Origin: Gallionella straubiae
GTDB lineage: Bacteria > Pseudomonadota > Gammaproteobacteria > Burkholderiales > Gallionellaceae
Reading direction: 5' to 3'
Assembly: GCF_051257895.1 (NCBI RefSeq)
Contig: NZ_CP194331.1
Span: forward strand, 2,294,001 to 2,358,000
Length of the DNA: 64,000 nucleotides
Both the position numbers and the translations under genes were made by a program. This document shows, one piece after another, positions 42,548 through 53,244 of this stretch. Under the pieces are notes generated by a model. That model had not been told where the DNA came from, did no database searches, and was given only the letters and a program-made list of their open reading frames with translations. Position 1 is the first letter of the stretch. The number at the start of each line of letters is the position of its first letter.

Positions 42548-43329
42548 TTTTTGTTCTCCTCGGGTTTGATGGTTGCGGCAAAAGCTTGCCGTGCTGCATG
42601 TAAATCCTGTTCGGTGTCCACGCCGGCCGGCGGTGCCTCGCCGGTCACGAACACGCCAATCTTGTGGCCATGATACAGCGCGCGCAACTGTTCCAGTGCC
42701 TCGAAGCGCTCGATTGCCGCCGGGGCAAGCCGGCCGTAGGCGCGCAAAAAGCCCACGCGATAGGCATAGATGCCGATATGGCGCAGCACCGGCAGGTCGG
42801 CGGGCAGCGGCTGTTGCTGCGCGAATGCATCGCGCGGCCAGGGAATTGGCGCGCGGCTGAAATACAGCGCGTTGCCGTCCTTGTCGAGCACCGCCTTGAC
42901 GATGTTCGGGTTGCGCAGCGAGGCTTCGTCGTGGATGGGGTGGCAGGCCGTGGCAATCGCGCATTCCGGGTGATCGTGCAGGTGTTCGGCGACGGCGCGG
43001 ATCAGCGCAGGCGGGATCAGCGGCTCGTCACCCTGCACGTTCACCACGATGGTATCGTCCGGCCAGCTATGCTGTTCCGCCACCTCGGCGATGCGGTCGG
43101 TGCCGCTGGCGTGGGTATCCCTGGTCAGGCAGGCCTTGAAACCGTGTTCGTGCGCTACGTTGGCGATGGTGTGATGGTCGGTGGCGATCCATATCTGCTG
43201 CGCGCCGCTTTGCGCAGCCTGTTCGGCAACCCTTACCACCATTGGCTTTCCGGCAATCGGCAGCAGCGGTTTGCCGGGCAGCCGAGTGGAAGCATGGCGC
43301 GCCGGGATGACGACGTGGAAATCGGTCAT
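42544..43329 (-). CDS. kdsB: CMP-KDO synthetase KdsB
   Basis: This 261-residue cytidylyltransferase activates Kdo for lipopolysaccharide. VVIPARHASTRLPGKPLLPI is the nucleotide-binding N-terminus; further motifs are VNVQGDEPLIPP and HIGIYAYRVGFLRAY. It is coupled to adk at its 3' end. The 130-base gap upstream, back to ycaR, is filled by copy 3 of the long-hairpin repeat. Confidence 0.96.
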   Translation of the reverse strand: MTDFHVVIPARHASTRLPGKPLLPIAGKPMVVRVAEQAAQSGAQQIWIATDHHTIANVAHEHGFKACLTRDTHASGTDRIAEVAEQHSWPDDTIVVNVQGDEPLIPPALIRAVAEHLHDHPECAIATACHPIHDEASLRNPNIVKAVLDKDGNALYFSRAPIPWPRDAFAQQQPLPADLPVLRHIGIYAYRVGFLRAYGRLAPAAIERFEALEQLRALYHGHKIGVFVTGEAPPAGVDTEQDLHAARQAFAATIKPEENKK

Positions 43330-43331
43330 CA

Positions 43332-43449
43332 AAACCTACTGCGCGGCTCGATAGCGGCGTTGCGCGGTGCTCGCTCCTCGCCTACCCATGAGGTATGCCT
43401 CGTTCGCTGCGCTCCGTGCGCCTTGCTCTCGAACCGCTCGCTACGGTTT
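43332..43449. repeat. Long-hairpin dispersed repeat, copy 3
   Basis: On the minus strand this contains CAAGGCGCACGGAGCGCAG and ACCGCGCAACGCCGC, the same core as the copies at 4627 and 58286. Outer arms pair: AAACC/GGTTT, CGG.TCGA/TCGA.CCG and GGCG/CGCC. The apex differs, with ATACC TCAT GGGTA. It fills the gap between ycaR and kdsB inside an operon. Confidence 0.7.
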
Positions 43450-43459
43450 TTTTTGGTGT

Positions 43460-43648
43460 TCATTTTATATTTTCGGCTTCTTCGGCGGTCAGTTTGCGCG
43501 CCTCGTCGGCCAGCATCACCGGAATATCGTCTTCGATTTTGAAGGCCAGCCGGTCGGCCTTGCAGATCAGTTCCTGCGCGGCCTTCTGATAGGCCAGCGG
43601 GGATTTGCACAGCGGGCAAACGAGGATATCAAGCAGTTTTGTGTCCAT
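43460..43648 (-). CDS. ycaR: Trm112/YcaR family small protein
   Basis: This 62-residue Trm112-like protein (MDTKLLDILVCPLCKSPLAY) has the zinc-type pair CPLC near residues 11-14 and a further cysteine in ELICKADRLAF. The C-terminus has IEDDIPVMLADEARKLT. It is usually found between lpxK and kdsB, as here, overlapping lpxK by 20 bases. Confidence 0.95.
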   Translation of the reverse strand: MDTKLLDILVCPLCKSPLAYQKAAQELICKADRLAFKIEDDIPVMLADEARKLTAEEAENIK

Positions 43649-44621
43649 GGGGTTCTATCTTTCGCAGTATATGGTCGACCAGGGCCGGGTCGATCTGGGC
43701 ATCCACGCGCAACACCCAGTATCGGGCGTCGGCGAATGCGGCGCATTTTACCGCATCTTTTTCGGTGAGGAGTATCGCGCCGCAATCGGCAAAGGCGAGG
43801 TCGGCTCTGGAATAGGGGTGATGGTCGGGAAAGGCGTGCGGCGTGCAGGGGATCCCCAATGATTGAAGATGGCTGAAAAAGCGTTGCGGATGCCCGATGC
43901 CGGCCACGGCGTGATTGTTGAGCAAACGAAAATGCTCGGCGGCAGCCGTCTTGCCGGGCTCGAGCAGGTTGTAAAAAATCTCTCCCGACAGGCGCATCGC
44001 ATACTGGTCTGCCGAAGGCTCTCCGCCGTTCGCCACTACCGCATCCACATTTTGCAAGCGCGCTGCCGGCTCACGCAGCGGACCGGCGGGGAGCATGAAG
44101 CCGTTGCCGAAGCGACGTTCGCCGTCGACGACCGCGACCTCTACGTCGCGTTGCATGCGGTAGTGCTGCAGGCCGTCGTCGCACAGCACGACGTCGCACT
44201 GCGGATGTGCGTGCAGCGCGGCCTGTGCGGCGGCGGCACGGTCTTTGCCGATCCACACCGGGCAGAGCTTGCGCCGCGCCATCAGCAGCGGCTCGTCGCC
44301 CACTTGTTGCGCATCGCCGTCTGCATCGACCTGCTGGGGCCGTTGCGCGGCGCCGCCGTAGCCGCGGCTGACGATGAGCGGATGCCGGCCGCGCTCGACA
44401 AGCTGCTGCGCTAGGGCAAGAGTGAGCGGGGTCTTGCCGGTTCCGCCAACGCTGATGTTGCCGACCACGATGACCGGCACGGGCAATTTATAACTGGGCA
44501 GCATGCGGATGCTGTACAGGATGCGGCGCAATGCCACCAGCGCGCGAAACAGCAGGCTGAGCGGGAAAAGAATCAGGTGCAGCGGGGTGATGCGGTACCA
44601 GTGGCGTTCCAACCAGTGCAC
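43629..44621 (-). CDS. lpxK: Tetraacyldisaccharide 4'-kinase LpxK
   Basis: This 330-residue inner-membrane kinase phosphorylates the lipid A disaccharide. An N-terminal membrane segment (TPLHLILFPLSLLFRALVAL) precedes the P-loop GNISVGGTGKTPLTLAL, SRGYGG, and DDGLQHYRMQRD. The GTG at 44621 lies one base after the exbD stop and gives the usual length; an ATG at 44663 inside exbD would add 14 residues. Confidence 0.94.
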   Translation of the reverse strand: MHWLERHWYRITPLHLILFPLSLLFRALVALRRILYSIRMLPSYKLPVPVIVVGNISVGGTGKTPLTLALAQQLVERGRHPLIVSRGYGGAAQRPQQVDADGDAQQVGDEPLLMARRKLCPVWIGKDRAAAAQAALHAHPQCDVVLCDDGLQHYRMQRDVEVAVVDGERRFGNGFMLPAGPLREPAARLQNVDAVVANGGEPSADQYAMRLSGEIFYNLLEPGKTAAAEHFRLLNNHAVAGIGHPQRFFSHLQSLGIPCTPHAFPDHHPYSRADLAFADCGAILLTEKDAVKCAAFADARYWVLRVDAQIDPALVDHILRKIEPHGHKTA

Positions 44622-44622
44622 G

Positions 44623-45042
44623 TTACTTGGACTGGCTCTGCGTGGTGAAGGTAATGCGTCCATACCCCGCCAGGCGCGCAGCTTCCATCACGTTGATCAC
44701 GGACTGGTGCGGAGTCTTGGCGTCGGCATTGATGACGATGGTGGGGTTGGCCTGGTCACCTGCGGCATTTTTCAGGGAGGCGGCCAGGGCATCCACGCCG
44801 GAAAAGGGCAGCCCCTGGTTGTTGATGGCGTAGTGCTCCGAAGCGTCTATTGCGATGTTGATCGGCCTGGCCGCTTCGGCGACCGTTTCGCCGCCGGCCT
44901 GCGGCAGGTTGATCTGCAGTTCGGAGAACTTGGCGTAGCTGGTGGTCACCATCAAAAAGATCAGGATCACCAGCAGCACGTCGATCATCGGAATCAGGTT
45001 GATCTCCGGCTCTTCACGGTTGCGCCCGCGTCGGAAATGCAT
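44623..45042 (-). CDS. exbD: ExbD/TolR family proton-channel protein
   Basis: This 139-residue inner-membrane protein has one TM segment, NLIPMIDVLLVILIFLMVTT, with the conserved protonatable Asp (about residue 21), and a periplasmic domain. With the MotA/TolQ/ExbB partner encoded just upstream it harvests proton motive force for TonB- or Tol-dependent work at the outer membrane. The position next to lpxK is common in betaproteobacteria. Confidence 0.93.
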   Translation of the reverse strand: MHFRRGRNREEPEINLIPMIDVLLVILIFLMVTTSYAKFSELQINLPQAGGETVAEAARPINIAIDASEHYAINNQGLPFSGVDALAASLKNAAGDQANPTIVINADAKTPHQSVINVMEAARLAGYGRITFTTQSQSK

Positions 45043-45048
45043 GATGGA

Positions 45049-45657
45049 CTAACCCTTGCGCTGGCCGTGCACGATTTCCACCAGCTTCACCGCCTGCTGC
45101 TCCATTTCGATGGACAGGCTGTCTATCTGGGCGCGGAAGTGCCGGTAAGCAATCATGCTGGGAATCGCCACGATCAGGCCGAAGGCCGTGTTGTACAGGG
45201 CCACCGAGATGCCATGGGCGAGCACCGTTGGGTTGTTGCCCACCGCGGTTTGCGAGCCGAAAATTTCAATCATCCCCACCACGGTGCCAAACAGCCCCAG
45301 CAGCGGGCTGATGGAGGCGATCGTGCCCAAGGTAGTCAGGAAGCGCTCCAGGTCGTGAGTGACTGCCCGCCCCGCCTCTTCAATGGATTCCTTCATCACC
45401 TCGGGCGCACTTTTTATGTTCTTGAGGCCGGCGGCGAAGATGCGTCCCAGTGGCGAACTTTCGGCCAGCCTGGCCAGCATGCCTTCGCTGACGCCGCGTT
45501 GCTTGAGTTCCTTGATGACTTCATCCAGCAGGGCAGGGGGGGCGATGCGGTTCGCACGCAGGAAAACCGAACGCTCGATGATCAGGCCGACTGCTATGAT
45601 GGATGCGAGGATCAGGAACCAGATCGGCCAGCCGGCCGCTTCTACGATTGCAAACAC
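45049..45657 (-). CDS. exbB: MotA/TolQ/ExbB proton-channel protein
   Basis: This 202-residue inner-membrane protein has three hydrophobic helices (WPIWFLILASIIAVGLIIER, then ASISPLLGLFGTVVGMIEIF and LYNTAFGLIVAIPSMIAY). The LLGLFGTVVGMIE helix is the family signature. The GTG start at 45657 follows GGGGAG. It starts a run exbB-exbD-lpxK-ycaR-kdsB-adk. Confidence 0.92.
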   Translation of the reverse strand: MFAIVEAAGWPIWFLILASIIAVGLIIERSVFLRANRIAPPALLDEVIKELKQRGVSEGMLARLAESSPLGRIFAAGLKNIKSAPEVMKESIEEAGRAVTHDLERFLTTLGTIASISPLLGLFGTVVGMIEIFGSQTAVGNNPTVLAHGISVALYNTAFGLIVAIPSMIAYRHFRAQIDSLSIEMEQQAVKLVEIVHGQRKG

Positions 45658-45802
45658 GCGGACTCCCCAAATGTGCTTAAATAAAATGAGCTACAAATTT
45701 CAGGCCGCAACTGTATCTTGTCGCATGGAGTTGAGCAACATTTCTCCGGGGTTGCTTCTGCCATATTTTGCTAACTTGCCTATCGATAAAGAGTATTTTT
45801 GT

Positions 45803-46004
45803 TTACCCACAAAATCTGTGGATAACTTTGTGGATGATTCCTGTGGGTGATGCATTAAGGTGGCGTGCGATAAGGATTTTCCTTACTTTGCCTATTTTTT
45901 GTGTGGCGGTAAAATCAATATAAAACAATTGCTTAGTGTAAGTGTGGAGCCCTGTGGTAGGGGAAAACCTTAGGAAGTGGCGAATTTGCTGGTTTTGTGG
46001 ATTA
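45803..46004. promoter_or_regulatory. Cluster of DnaA-box-like sites between exbB and xseA
   Basis: The 362-base exbB-xseA gap has no gene. It contains TTACCCACA (45803), a perfect TGTGGATAA (45817), TGTGGATGA (45829), TGTGGGTGA (45842) and TGTGGATTA (45996). The first four are 12-14 bases apart. Perfect DnaA boxes are TTATCCACA/TGTGGATAA; the others differ by one or two bases. AT-rich stretches lie on both sides. No dnaA, dnaN, gidA or rpmH gene is near, so chromosome origin is not proposed. Confidence 0.5.
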
Positions 46005-46019
46005 TTCCGGGATGTCAAT

Positions 46020-47366
46020 ATGTCCGTAGGCCTATTTTGTGAAGAAAAAAACTGCGTCTTGCGTGTCGCGGAACTCAACTTTGCAATCAAGAAGTTGCTG
46101 GAGTCAGAGGTACCGTTGCTGTGGGTGCGCGGCGAAATTTCCAACCTGGTGAAGGCCGCTTCCGGCCATTTTTATTTTTCGCTGAAGGACGACCAGGCGC
46201 AGGTGCGCTGCGTGATGTTCCGGCACAAGAACCAGTTGTTGAGTAATCCAGTCGCCAATGGTCAGCAGGTCGAAGTCTTGGCCGTCGCCACGTTGTACGA
46301 GCAGCGCGGCGATTTTCAGCTCACTGTCGAGCAGATGCGCCCCGCGGGGCTGGGTGTGCTGTACGAGCAATTCGCGCAACTCAAGCAGAAACTGGAAAAC
46401 GAGGGGCTGTTCGCTGCCGGGCGCAAGCGTGCGCTGCCCGCTTTTCCCAAGCGCATCGGCATTATCACCTCGCCCCAGGCTGCCGCGTTGCGCGATGTGC
46501 TGACCACCCTGAAGCTGCGGCTGCCGAGCGTGCCGGTGATCCTGTATCCCGCGCCGGTGCAGGGTACAGGCAGTGCGGAAAAGATTGTGGCAGCCATCGC
46601 GACAGCCAATCGGCGCGCAGAATGCGACGTGCTGATCGTCTGCCGCGGCGGTGGCAGCATCGAAGACCTGTGGGCGTTCAACGAAGAAGTTGTCGCGCGC
46701 GCCATCGTCGCCAGCGAAATTCCCGTCGTCAGCGGCGTGGGCCACGAGACCGACTTTACCATCGCCGACTTCGCCGCCGACGAGCGCGCCCCGACCCCCA
46801 CTGCAGCCGCGCAGCGCGTCGTACCGGATCGCCATGCCCTGCTGAGGAGCTTGCGCGACACGGCGCAACATCTGCAACGCGCGCAGCGCAACCGCCTGCA
46901 GAATGCGATGCAGGCAGTGGACTATCTGCAGCGCCGCCTCGTGCATCCCGCACAACAGTTGCAGCGCCAGACGCAACAACTGGGCCAACTGCAGCGGCGA
47001 TTGCAGAGAGCACTGACTTACCGCAGGCAACAGCAATTCTGGCAATGGCAATCGCTGGCACGGCGCCTGCACGCGGCGGGCAGCGACTTTGCGCGCTTGC
47101 GCGACCAGCAGTCCAATCTGGCGCAACGGCTGACCAAGGCGATGCGTACGGTACAGGTGCAACGATTGGGGCGGGCGGATAATCTCGCGCAGCATCTGAT
47201 CCTGCTCGATCCGCAGCGGGTATTGGCGCGTGGTTACAGCCTGGTGCAGGATGCGAACGGCGGGGTGGTGGCGGATGCGGGGAAGGTAGCGGTGGGGGCG
47301 GAGCTGCGCATTACCTTTGCCAAAGGCTGGGTGCGGGCAGAGGTAAAGGAGCGTGGCGAATCATAA
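46020..47366 (+). CDS. xseA: Exonuclease VII large subunit XseA
   Basis: This 448-residue subunit of the single-strand nuclease ExoVII has an N-terminal OB-fold (LLWVRGEISNLVKAASGHFY), the catalytic region IVCRGGGSIEDLWAFNEE and SGVGHETDFTIADFAADERA, then a long coiled coil (about 270-400, many Gln/Arg/Leu) and the C-terminal LARGYSLV. The ATG at 46020 fits the family N-terminus; the frame is open upstream to 45942. Confidence 0.94.
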   Translation: MSVGLFCEEKNCVLRVAELNFAIKKLLESEVPLLWVRGEISNLVKAASGHFYFSLKDDQAQVRCVMFRHKNQLLSNPVANGQQVEVLAVATLYEQRGDFQLTVEQMRPAGLGVLYEQFAQLKQKLENEGLFAAGRKRALPAFPKRIGIITSPQAAALRDVLTTLKLRLPSVPVILYPAPVQGTGSAEKIVAAIATANRRAECDVLIVCRGGGSIEDLWAFNEEVVARAIVASEIPVVSGVGHETDFTIADFAADERAPTPTAAAQRVVPDRHALLRSLRDTAQHLQRAQRNRLQNAMQAVDYLQRRLVHPAQQLQRQTQQLGQLQRRLQRALTYRRQQQFWQWQSLARRLHAAGSDFARLRDQQSNLAQRLTKAMRTVQVQRLGRADNLAQHLILLDPQRVLARGYSLVQDANGGVVADAGKVAVGAELRITFAKGWVRAEVKERGES

Positions 47367-47370
47367 GAGG

Positions 47371-47398
47371 CCGTTCGCACTGAGCTTGTCGAAGGGCG
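47371..47398. repeat. REP-like TTCG..GTCGAA palindrome
   Basis: CCGTTCGCACTGAGCTTGTC followed by GAAGGGCG lies just after the xseA stop. It is the same family as the copy inside the glycosyltransferase gene at 9965 and is common in many proteobacterial genomes. Confidence 0.65.
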
Positions 47399-47508
47399 TT
47401 TTCCAAACATCAAAACAAAACCGCCGGGCAACCCCCGGCAAGCATGCGCGCCGTTCCCCACTGCGGTATCATCCCGCCCTCGCAAATCCGCCATTCAGCT
47501 CAATCGCA

Positions 47509-49470
47509 ATGACATCCGCAAACTTCATCGACCTCCCCCCTCTGCTGACCGCCCACGGCACGATCACGCTGCCCGGCTCCAAGAGCATCTCCAATCGCGT
47601 GCTGCTGCTGGCCGCGCTGGCCGAAGGGACGACTGAAGTACGCGATGTGCTGCTGTCCGACGATACCGGGCGCATGCTGGATGGCCTGCGCGCTCTGGGG
47701 GTCGGCGTGGAGCAACTCGATAAACATATTTTCAGGGTGCAGGGTTGCGGCGGCAACTTTCCGGTCAAGCAGGCAGAACTGTTTCTCGGCAACGCCGGCA
47801 CTGCATTCCGTCCGCTGACCGCGGCGCTGGCCTTGTCCGGCGGGCATTACAAGCTGTCCGGCGTGGCGCGCATGCATGAGCGGCCGATCGGCGATCTGGT
47901 GGATGCGTTGCGCCAACTGGGAGCGGACATTCGTTATCTCGGCAACGAAGGTTTCCCGCCGCTGGAAATTTTTCCGGGCAAGCCGGAGGGGGTCACCGCT
48001 CAGGTGCGCGGCGACGTATCCAGCCAGTTCCTTACCGGCCTGCTGATGGCGTTGCCATTACTGGGCCGCGAGGCCACGGTCGAAGTAGTTGGGGAGCTGA
48101 TCTCCAAACCGTACATCGAGATCACGCTGGCGATGATGAGGCGCTTCGGAGTGAATGTACTTTACGATGACTCGAATCGTTATTGGGTAAATCCGAGCAG
48201 CCATCATTATGTATCGCCTGGTGTGATTCACGTGGAAGGAGATGCTTCTTCAGCCTCGTATTTCCTCGCGGCGGGCGCGATCGGCGGCGGGCCGCTGCGC
48301 ATCGAGGGGGTGGGCAGCGACAGCATCCAGGGCGACGTGCGCTTCGCCGATGCGCTGGCGCTGATGGGCGCGCATATCACGATGGGGCCGAACTGGATGG
48401 AGGCGCGTGCACCGCTGCACGGCAGGCTCAAGGCCATCGACCTCGACTGCAACCATATTCCCGACGCGGCGATGACGCTCGCGGTCGCGGCGCTGTTCGC
48501 CGAGGGTACGACCACGCTGCGCAACATCGCGAGCTGGCGCGTCAAGGAGACCGACCGCATCGCGGCGATGGCAACCGAACTGCGCAAGGTTGGCGCGGCG
48601 GTGGAAGAGGGTGCGGACTTTATTCGCATCACCCCGCCCGCCTCTCGATCCTCGATCCTCAATCCTGCCTCAGGCGTAAACACCTACGACGATCACCGCA
48701 TGGCGATGTGCTTCTCGCTCGCGGCATTCGGTGCTGCGGGGGTGCGCATCAACGATCCGGATTGTGTGGCCAAGACCTTTCCGGATTATTTCGCACGCTT
48801 CCGCGAGGTGGTGCAGGCCGTGCCGGTGATCGCGATCGACGGGCCTTCCGCCTCGGGCAAGGGTACGGTGGCGCAGCGCGTCGCCAGGGTGTTGGGCTTC
48901 CATTTTCTCGACAGCGGCGCGATGTACCGCCTGCTGGGGCTGGCTGCGGCGAAACGTGGCATCGCGCTGGATGCTGAATCGCAGCTGGCCCATTTGGCGG
49001 CGCAGATCGAAATCCGTTTTGAAGGGGAAAGCATCTGGCTGGACGGCGCGAAGGTGGGGGACGAGTTGCGCAGCGAGGAGGCGGGCGCCGCCGCCTCCAA
49101 AGTGGCGGCGCTGCCCCTGGTGCGCGCCGCGCTGCTGGAAAGGCAGCGCGCCTTCCGCCGCGCGCCGGGGCTGGTGGCCGACGGGCGCGACATGGGCTCG
49201 GTGGTGTTCCCGGACGCGGCCTTGAAGGTATTCCTGACCGCCAGCGCCGAGGCGCGCGCCGAGCGCCGCTATAAGCAGTTGAAGGAAAAAGGAATGAGTG
49301 CTAATATCGCCGCCCTTTTGCAAGATATCCGGGCGCGCGACGAGCGGGATTCCCAACGTAGCGCCTCCCCTTTGCAACAGGCACCTGATGCGAGTCTGCT
49401 GGACACTACCGCTCTGAACATCGAGCAGGCAGTTGCCGAAGTGCTCGCGCGTTACCAGGTGAAGAAATAG
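47509..49470 (+). CDS. aroA-cmk: Fused AroA-Cmk (EPSP synthase / cytidylate kinase)
   Basis: This 653-residue protein joins two enzymes. Residues 1 to about 437 are EPSP synthase of the shikimate pathway (LPGSKSISNRVLLLAALAEG, LGNAGTAFRPLTAALAL, RVKETDRIAAMATELRK and YDDHRMAMCFSLAAFG). Residues about 440-653 are cytidylate kinase (VIAIDGPSASGKGTVAQRVA, LDSGAMYRLLGL, VADGRDMGSVVFPDA). Such fusions are known in betaproteobacteria. The start at ATG 47509 excludes about 50 upstream codons in the longer open frame. rpsA follows, the normal cmk-rpsA-ihfB order. Confidence 0.94.
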   Translation: MTSANFIDLPPLLTAHGTITLPGSKSISNRVLLLAALAEGTTEVRDVLLSDDTGRMLDGLRALGVGVEQLDKHIFRVQGCGGNFPVKQAELFLGNAGTAFRPLTAALALSGGHYKLSGVARMHERPIGDLVDALRQLGADIRYLGNEGFPPLEIFPGKPEGVTAQVRGDVSSQFLTGLLMALPLLGREATVEVVGELISKPYIEITLAMMRRFGVNVLYDDSNRYWVNPSSHHYVSPGVIHVEGDASSASYFLAAGAIGGGPLRIEGVGSDSIQGDVRFADALALMGAHITMGPNWMEARAPLHGRLKAIDLDCNHIPDAAMTLAVAALFAEGTTTLRNIASWRVKETDRIAAMATELRKVGAAVEEGADFIRITPPASRSSILNPASGVNTYDDHRMAMCFSLAAFGAAGVRINDPDCVAKTFPDYFARFREVVQAVPVIAIDGPSASGKGTVAQRVARVLGFHFLDSGAMYRLLGLAAAKRGIALDAESQLAHLAAQIEIRFEGESIWLDGAKVGDELRSEEAGAAASKVAALPLVRAALLERQRAFRRAPGLVADGRDMGSVVFPDAALKVFLTASAEARAERRYKQLKEKGMSANIAALLQDIRARDERDSQRSASPLQQAPDASLLDTTALNIEQAVAEVLARYQVKK

Positions 49471-49560
49471 GCCCCGCCTGACCCTCCGTCTTGCGGGATC
49501 GCTAACCAACCCTCTGCAATGAACCTCTGTTCCGGGCAGAATTTTTCTTAGGTGTATCCG

Positions 49561-51282
<1,722 letters not shown>

Positions 51283-51297
51283 GTTTGAGGTATTGCC

Positions 51298-51585
51298 ATG
51301 ACCCGTTCCGATTTGATTGCCAGGCTCGCCGAGTTGCATCCGCAACTGCTGACCAAGGATGCCGAGTTTGCCGTTAAAGTGATTCTGGATACCCTGTCCT
51401 CCACGCTCGCGCGTGGCGGGCGAATCGAGATTCGCGGTTTCGGCAGCTTCGGCCTGAATTACCGGCCGCCGCGCCAGGGGCGCAATCCCAAGACCGGCGA
51501 CAAGGTGAAAGTGCCGGCCAAGTATGTGCCGCATTTCAAGGCGGGCAAGGAATTGAGGGAGCGGGTCTGCCAGCAGAAGCCCTGA
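51298..51585 (+). CDS. ihfB: Integration host factor beta subunit
   Basis: This 95-residue nucleoid protein bends DNA as a heterodimer with IhfA. MTRSDLIARLAELHPQL, GGRIEIRGFGSFGLNYRPPR and GRNPKTGDKVKVPAKYVPHF cover the dimer core and the DNA-intercalating beta arms with their proline. It follows rpsA by 15 bases and ends at a terminator. Confidence 0.96.
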   Translation: MTRSDLIARLAELHPQLLTKDAEFAVKVILDTLSSTLARGGRIEIRGFGSFGLNYRPPRQGRNPKTGDKVKVPAKYVPHFKAGKELRERVCQQKP

Positions 51586-51607
51586 TTCTGTATAGTACGG
51601 TTGAAGT

Positions 51608-51641
51608 GGCGGCATATCGCAAGGTATAGCCGCCTTTTTTT
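51608..51641 (+). terminator. Rho-independent terminator after ihfB
   Basis: GGCGGCATA / TATAGCCGCC forms the stem around TCGCAAGG, followed by seven T residues, 23 bases past the ihfB stop. Confidence 0.85.
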
Positions 51642-51743
51642 ATGCTATCGTTGCGGGATACCTGAAACACCGCTGCGCTTGGTGATGCTGCGCTCGCTGC
51701 GTGTTGCAGGAATCTTGTTGTGATGGTTTTCGGGGTGGATGCC

Positions 51744-52040
51744 ATGCGTTATCTCAATTGGATTTTGCGTGCGGTGTTGTTCGTCGTGCTGCTCGGATTT
51801 GCGGTCAAAAACGACCAGCCGGTCACGCTGCGCTATTTTTTTGGCTATGAGTGGCAGTCTTCGCTGGTGATCGTGCTGCTGATATTTTTTGCCGCGGGCG
51901 CGGCGGTCGGCGTGCTCGCGATGCTTACCAACGTGCTGCAGCAGCGCCGCGAGATCGCGCGCCTGAAGCGCGATCTCCGCGTCAAGAACAAGCTTGCCGG
52001 CGTCGGCGAAACGCAGCAGATCCCAATACAACCCTCCTGA
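51744..52040 (+). CDS. lapA: LapA (DUF1049) membrane protein
   Basis: This 98-residue inner-membrane protein has two hydrophobic helices (WILRAVLFVVLLGFAVKN and SLVIVLLIFFAAGAAVGVLAM) and a coiled-coil tail (RREIARLKRDLRVKN). With LapB it tunes LpxC turnover and lipopolysaccharide output in E. coli. Start ATG 51744 follows GGTGGA; two upstream ATGs in frame (51720 and 51723) are possible. lapB follows 12 bases later. Confidence 0.9.
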   Translation: MRYLNWILRAVLFVVLLGFAVKNDQPVTLRYFFGYEWQSSLVIVLLIFFAAGAAVGVLAMLTNVLQQRREIARLKRDLRVKNKLAGVGETQQIPIQPS

Positions 52041-52052
52041 TAGTTTTTCGGT

Positions 52053-53228
52053 ATGGAATTTGAACCCTGGATGCTGCTTATCTTCCCGCTGTTTTTTGGC
52101 ATGGGATGGCTGGCCGCGCGTATCGACATCAAGGAATTGCTCTCGGAATCGAGCGCGCTGCCGCAATCGTATTTCCAGGGGCTGAACTTCCTGCTCAACG
52201 AGCAGCAGGACAAGGCCATCGAGGCCTTCATCGAGGTGGTCAAGGTCGATCCGCAAACCATCGAACTGCACTTCGCGCTGGGCAGCCTGTTCCGCCGGCG
52301 CGGCGAAGTGGATCGCGCCTTGCGCATGCACCACAACCTCGTGGACCGCGCCGATCTGGACGACGACAAGCGCCAGCAGGCGATTTTCGAGCTCGCGCAG
52401 GATTATCTGAAGGCGGGCATTTTCGACCGCGCCGAGAGCCTGTTCCGCGAACTGGGGAATACCCGCTACGCCAAGCCCGCGCTGGAATTCCTGCTGGAAC
52501 TGTTCCAGAAGGAGCACGACTGGCTCAAGGCGATCGAGGTGGCACAGCGGCTGACGGAAGTATCCGGACAGTCCTATGGCAAGCTGGCGGCCTTCTTCTA
52601 CTGCGAACTGGCGAGCGAGGAGATCGCGGATGACAATCCCGCCGCGGCGCGCGGCCATCTGCAGCAGGCGCTGGCTACTTATCCGAACGCGGTGCGCGCC
52701 ACCATGATGCTGGGCGACATGGCGTCCGGCGAGGGCAGGCTCGAGGAGGCGATCGCCATCTGGAAGAACATCGAGGCGCAGGACGCGCAATACCTGCCGC
52801 TGGTCGCGGAGCGCCTGCTGAATGCCTGTCGCAGCCTGGATCGCGAGGCGGAGGGTATTGCGCTGCTGCGCGACTACTTAAGCAAATACCACTCGCTGGA
52901 CCTGATGAACGTAGTGTTCGATGGCGTGCTGAAAAACGAGGGCTCGGGTTCCGCCTACCAGCTGGTGCGCGACGAGTTGCAGCGCAACCCGACCCTGCTC
53001 GGGCTGGACAAGCTGCTCGAGGCGCGGCTGCTGGAAGTGCCGATGGAGCGGCGCGCCGATGTCGAGTTGGTGAAGGATCTGGTGCACAAACGCACGCGCA
53101 ACTTGGCCATGTATCACTGCGCCCATTGCGGTTTCAAGGCGCGCCAGTTCTACTGGCACTGCCCGGCCTGCCAGGCATGGGACAGCTACTCGCCGCGCCG
53201 CAGCGAAGAAACCGGTACCCCTCTATGA
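52053..53228 (+). CDS. lapB: LapB lipopolysaccharide assembly protein
   Basis: This 391-residue TPR protein has an N-terminal membrane anchor (MLLIFPLFFGMGWLAARID), about nine TPR units, and a C-terminal rubredoxin-like metal site CAHCGFKARQFYWHCPACQA. LapB recruits FtsH to degrade LpxC. The local gene order lapA-lapB-pyrF and nearby heptose genes fit cell-envelope control. Confidence 0.94.
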   Translation: MEFEPWMLLIFPLFFGMGWLAARIDIKELLSESSALPQSYFQGLNFLLNEQQDKAIEAFIEVVKVDPQTIELHFALGSLFRRRGEVDRALRMHHNLVDRADLDDDKRQQAIFELAQDYLKAGIFDRAESLFRELGNTRYAKPALEFLLELFQKEHDWLKAIEVAQRLTEVSGQSYGKLAAFFYCELASEEIADDNPAAARGHLQQALATYPNAVRATMMLGDMASGEGRLEEAIAIWKNIEAQDAQYLPLVAERLLNACRSLDREAEGIALLRDYLSKYHSLDLMNVVFDGVLKNEGSGSAYQLVRDELQRNPTLLGLDKLLEARLLEVPMERRADVELVKDLVHKRTRNLAMYHCAHCGFKARQFYWHCPACQAWDSYSPRRSEETGTPL

Positions 53229-53244
53229 ACCTGAAAAATACGCC

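Noticed and set aside
45803..46004. Chromosomal oriC at the DnaA-box cluster
   Set aside because: No dnaA, dnaN, gyrB, gidA or rpmH nearby and only one perfect box; kept only as a DnaA-binding candidate.
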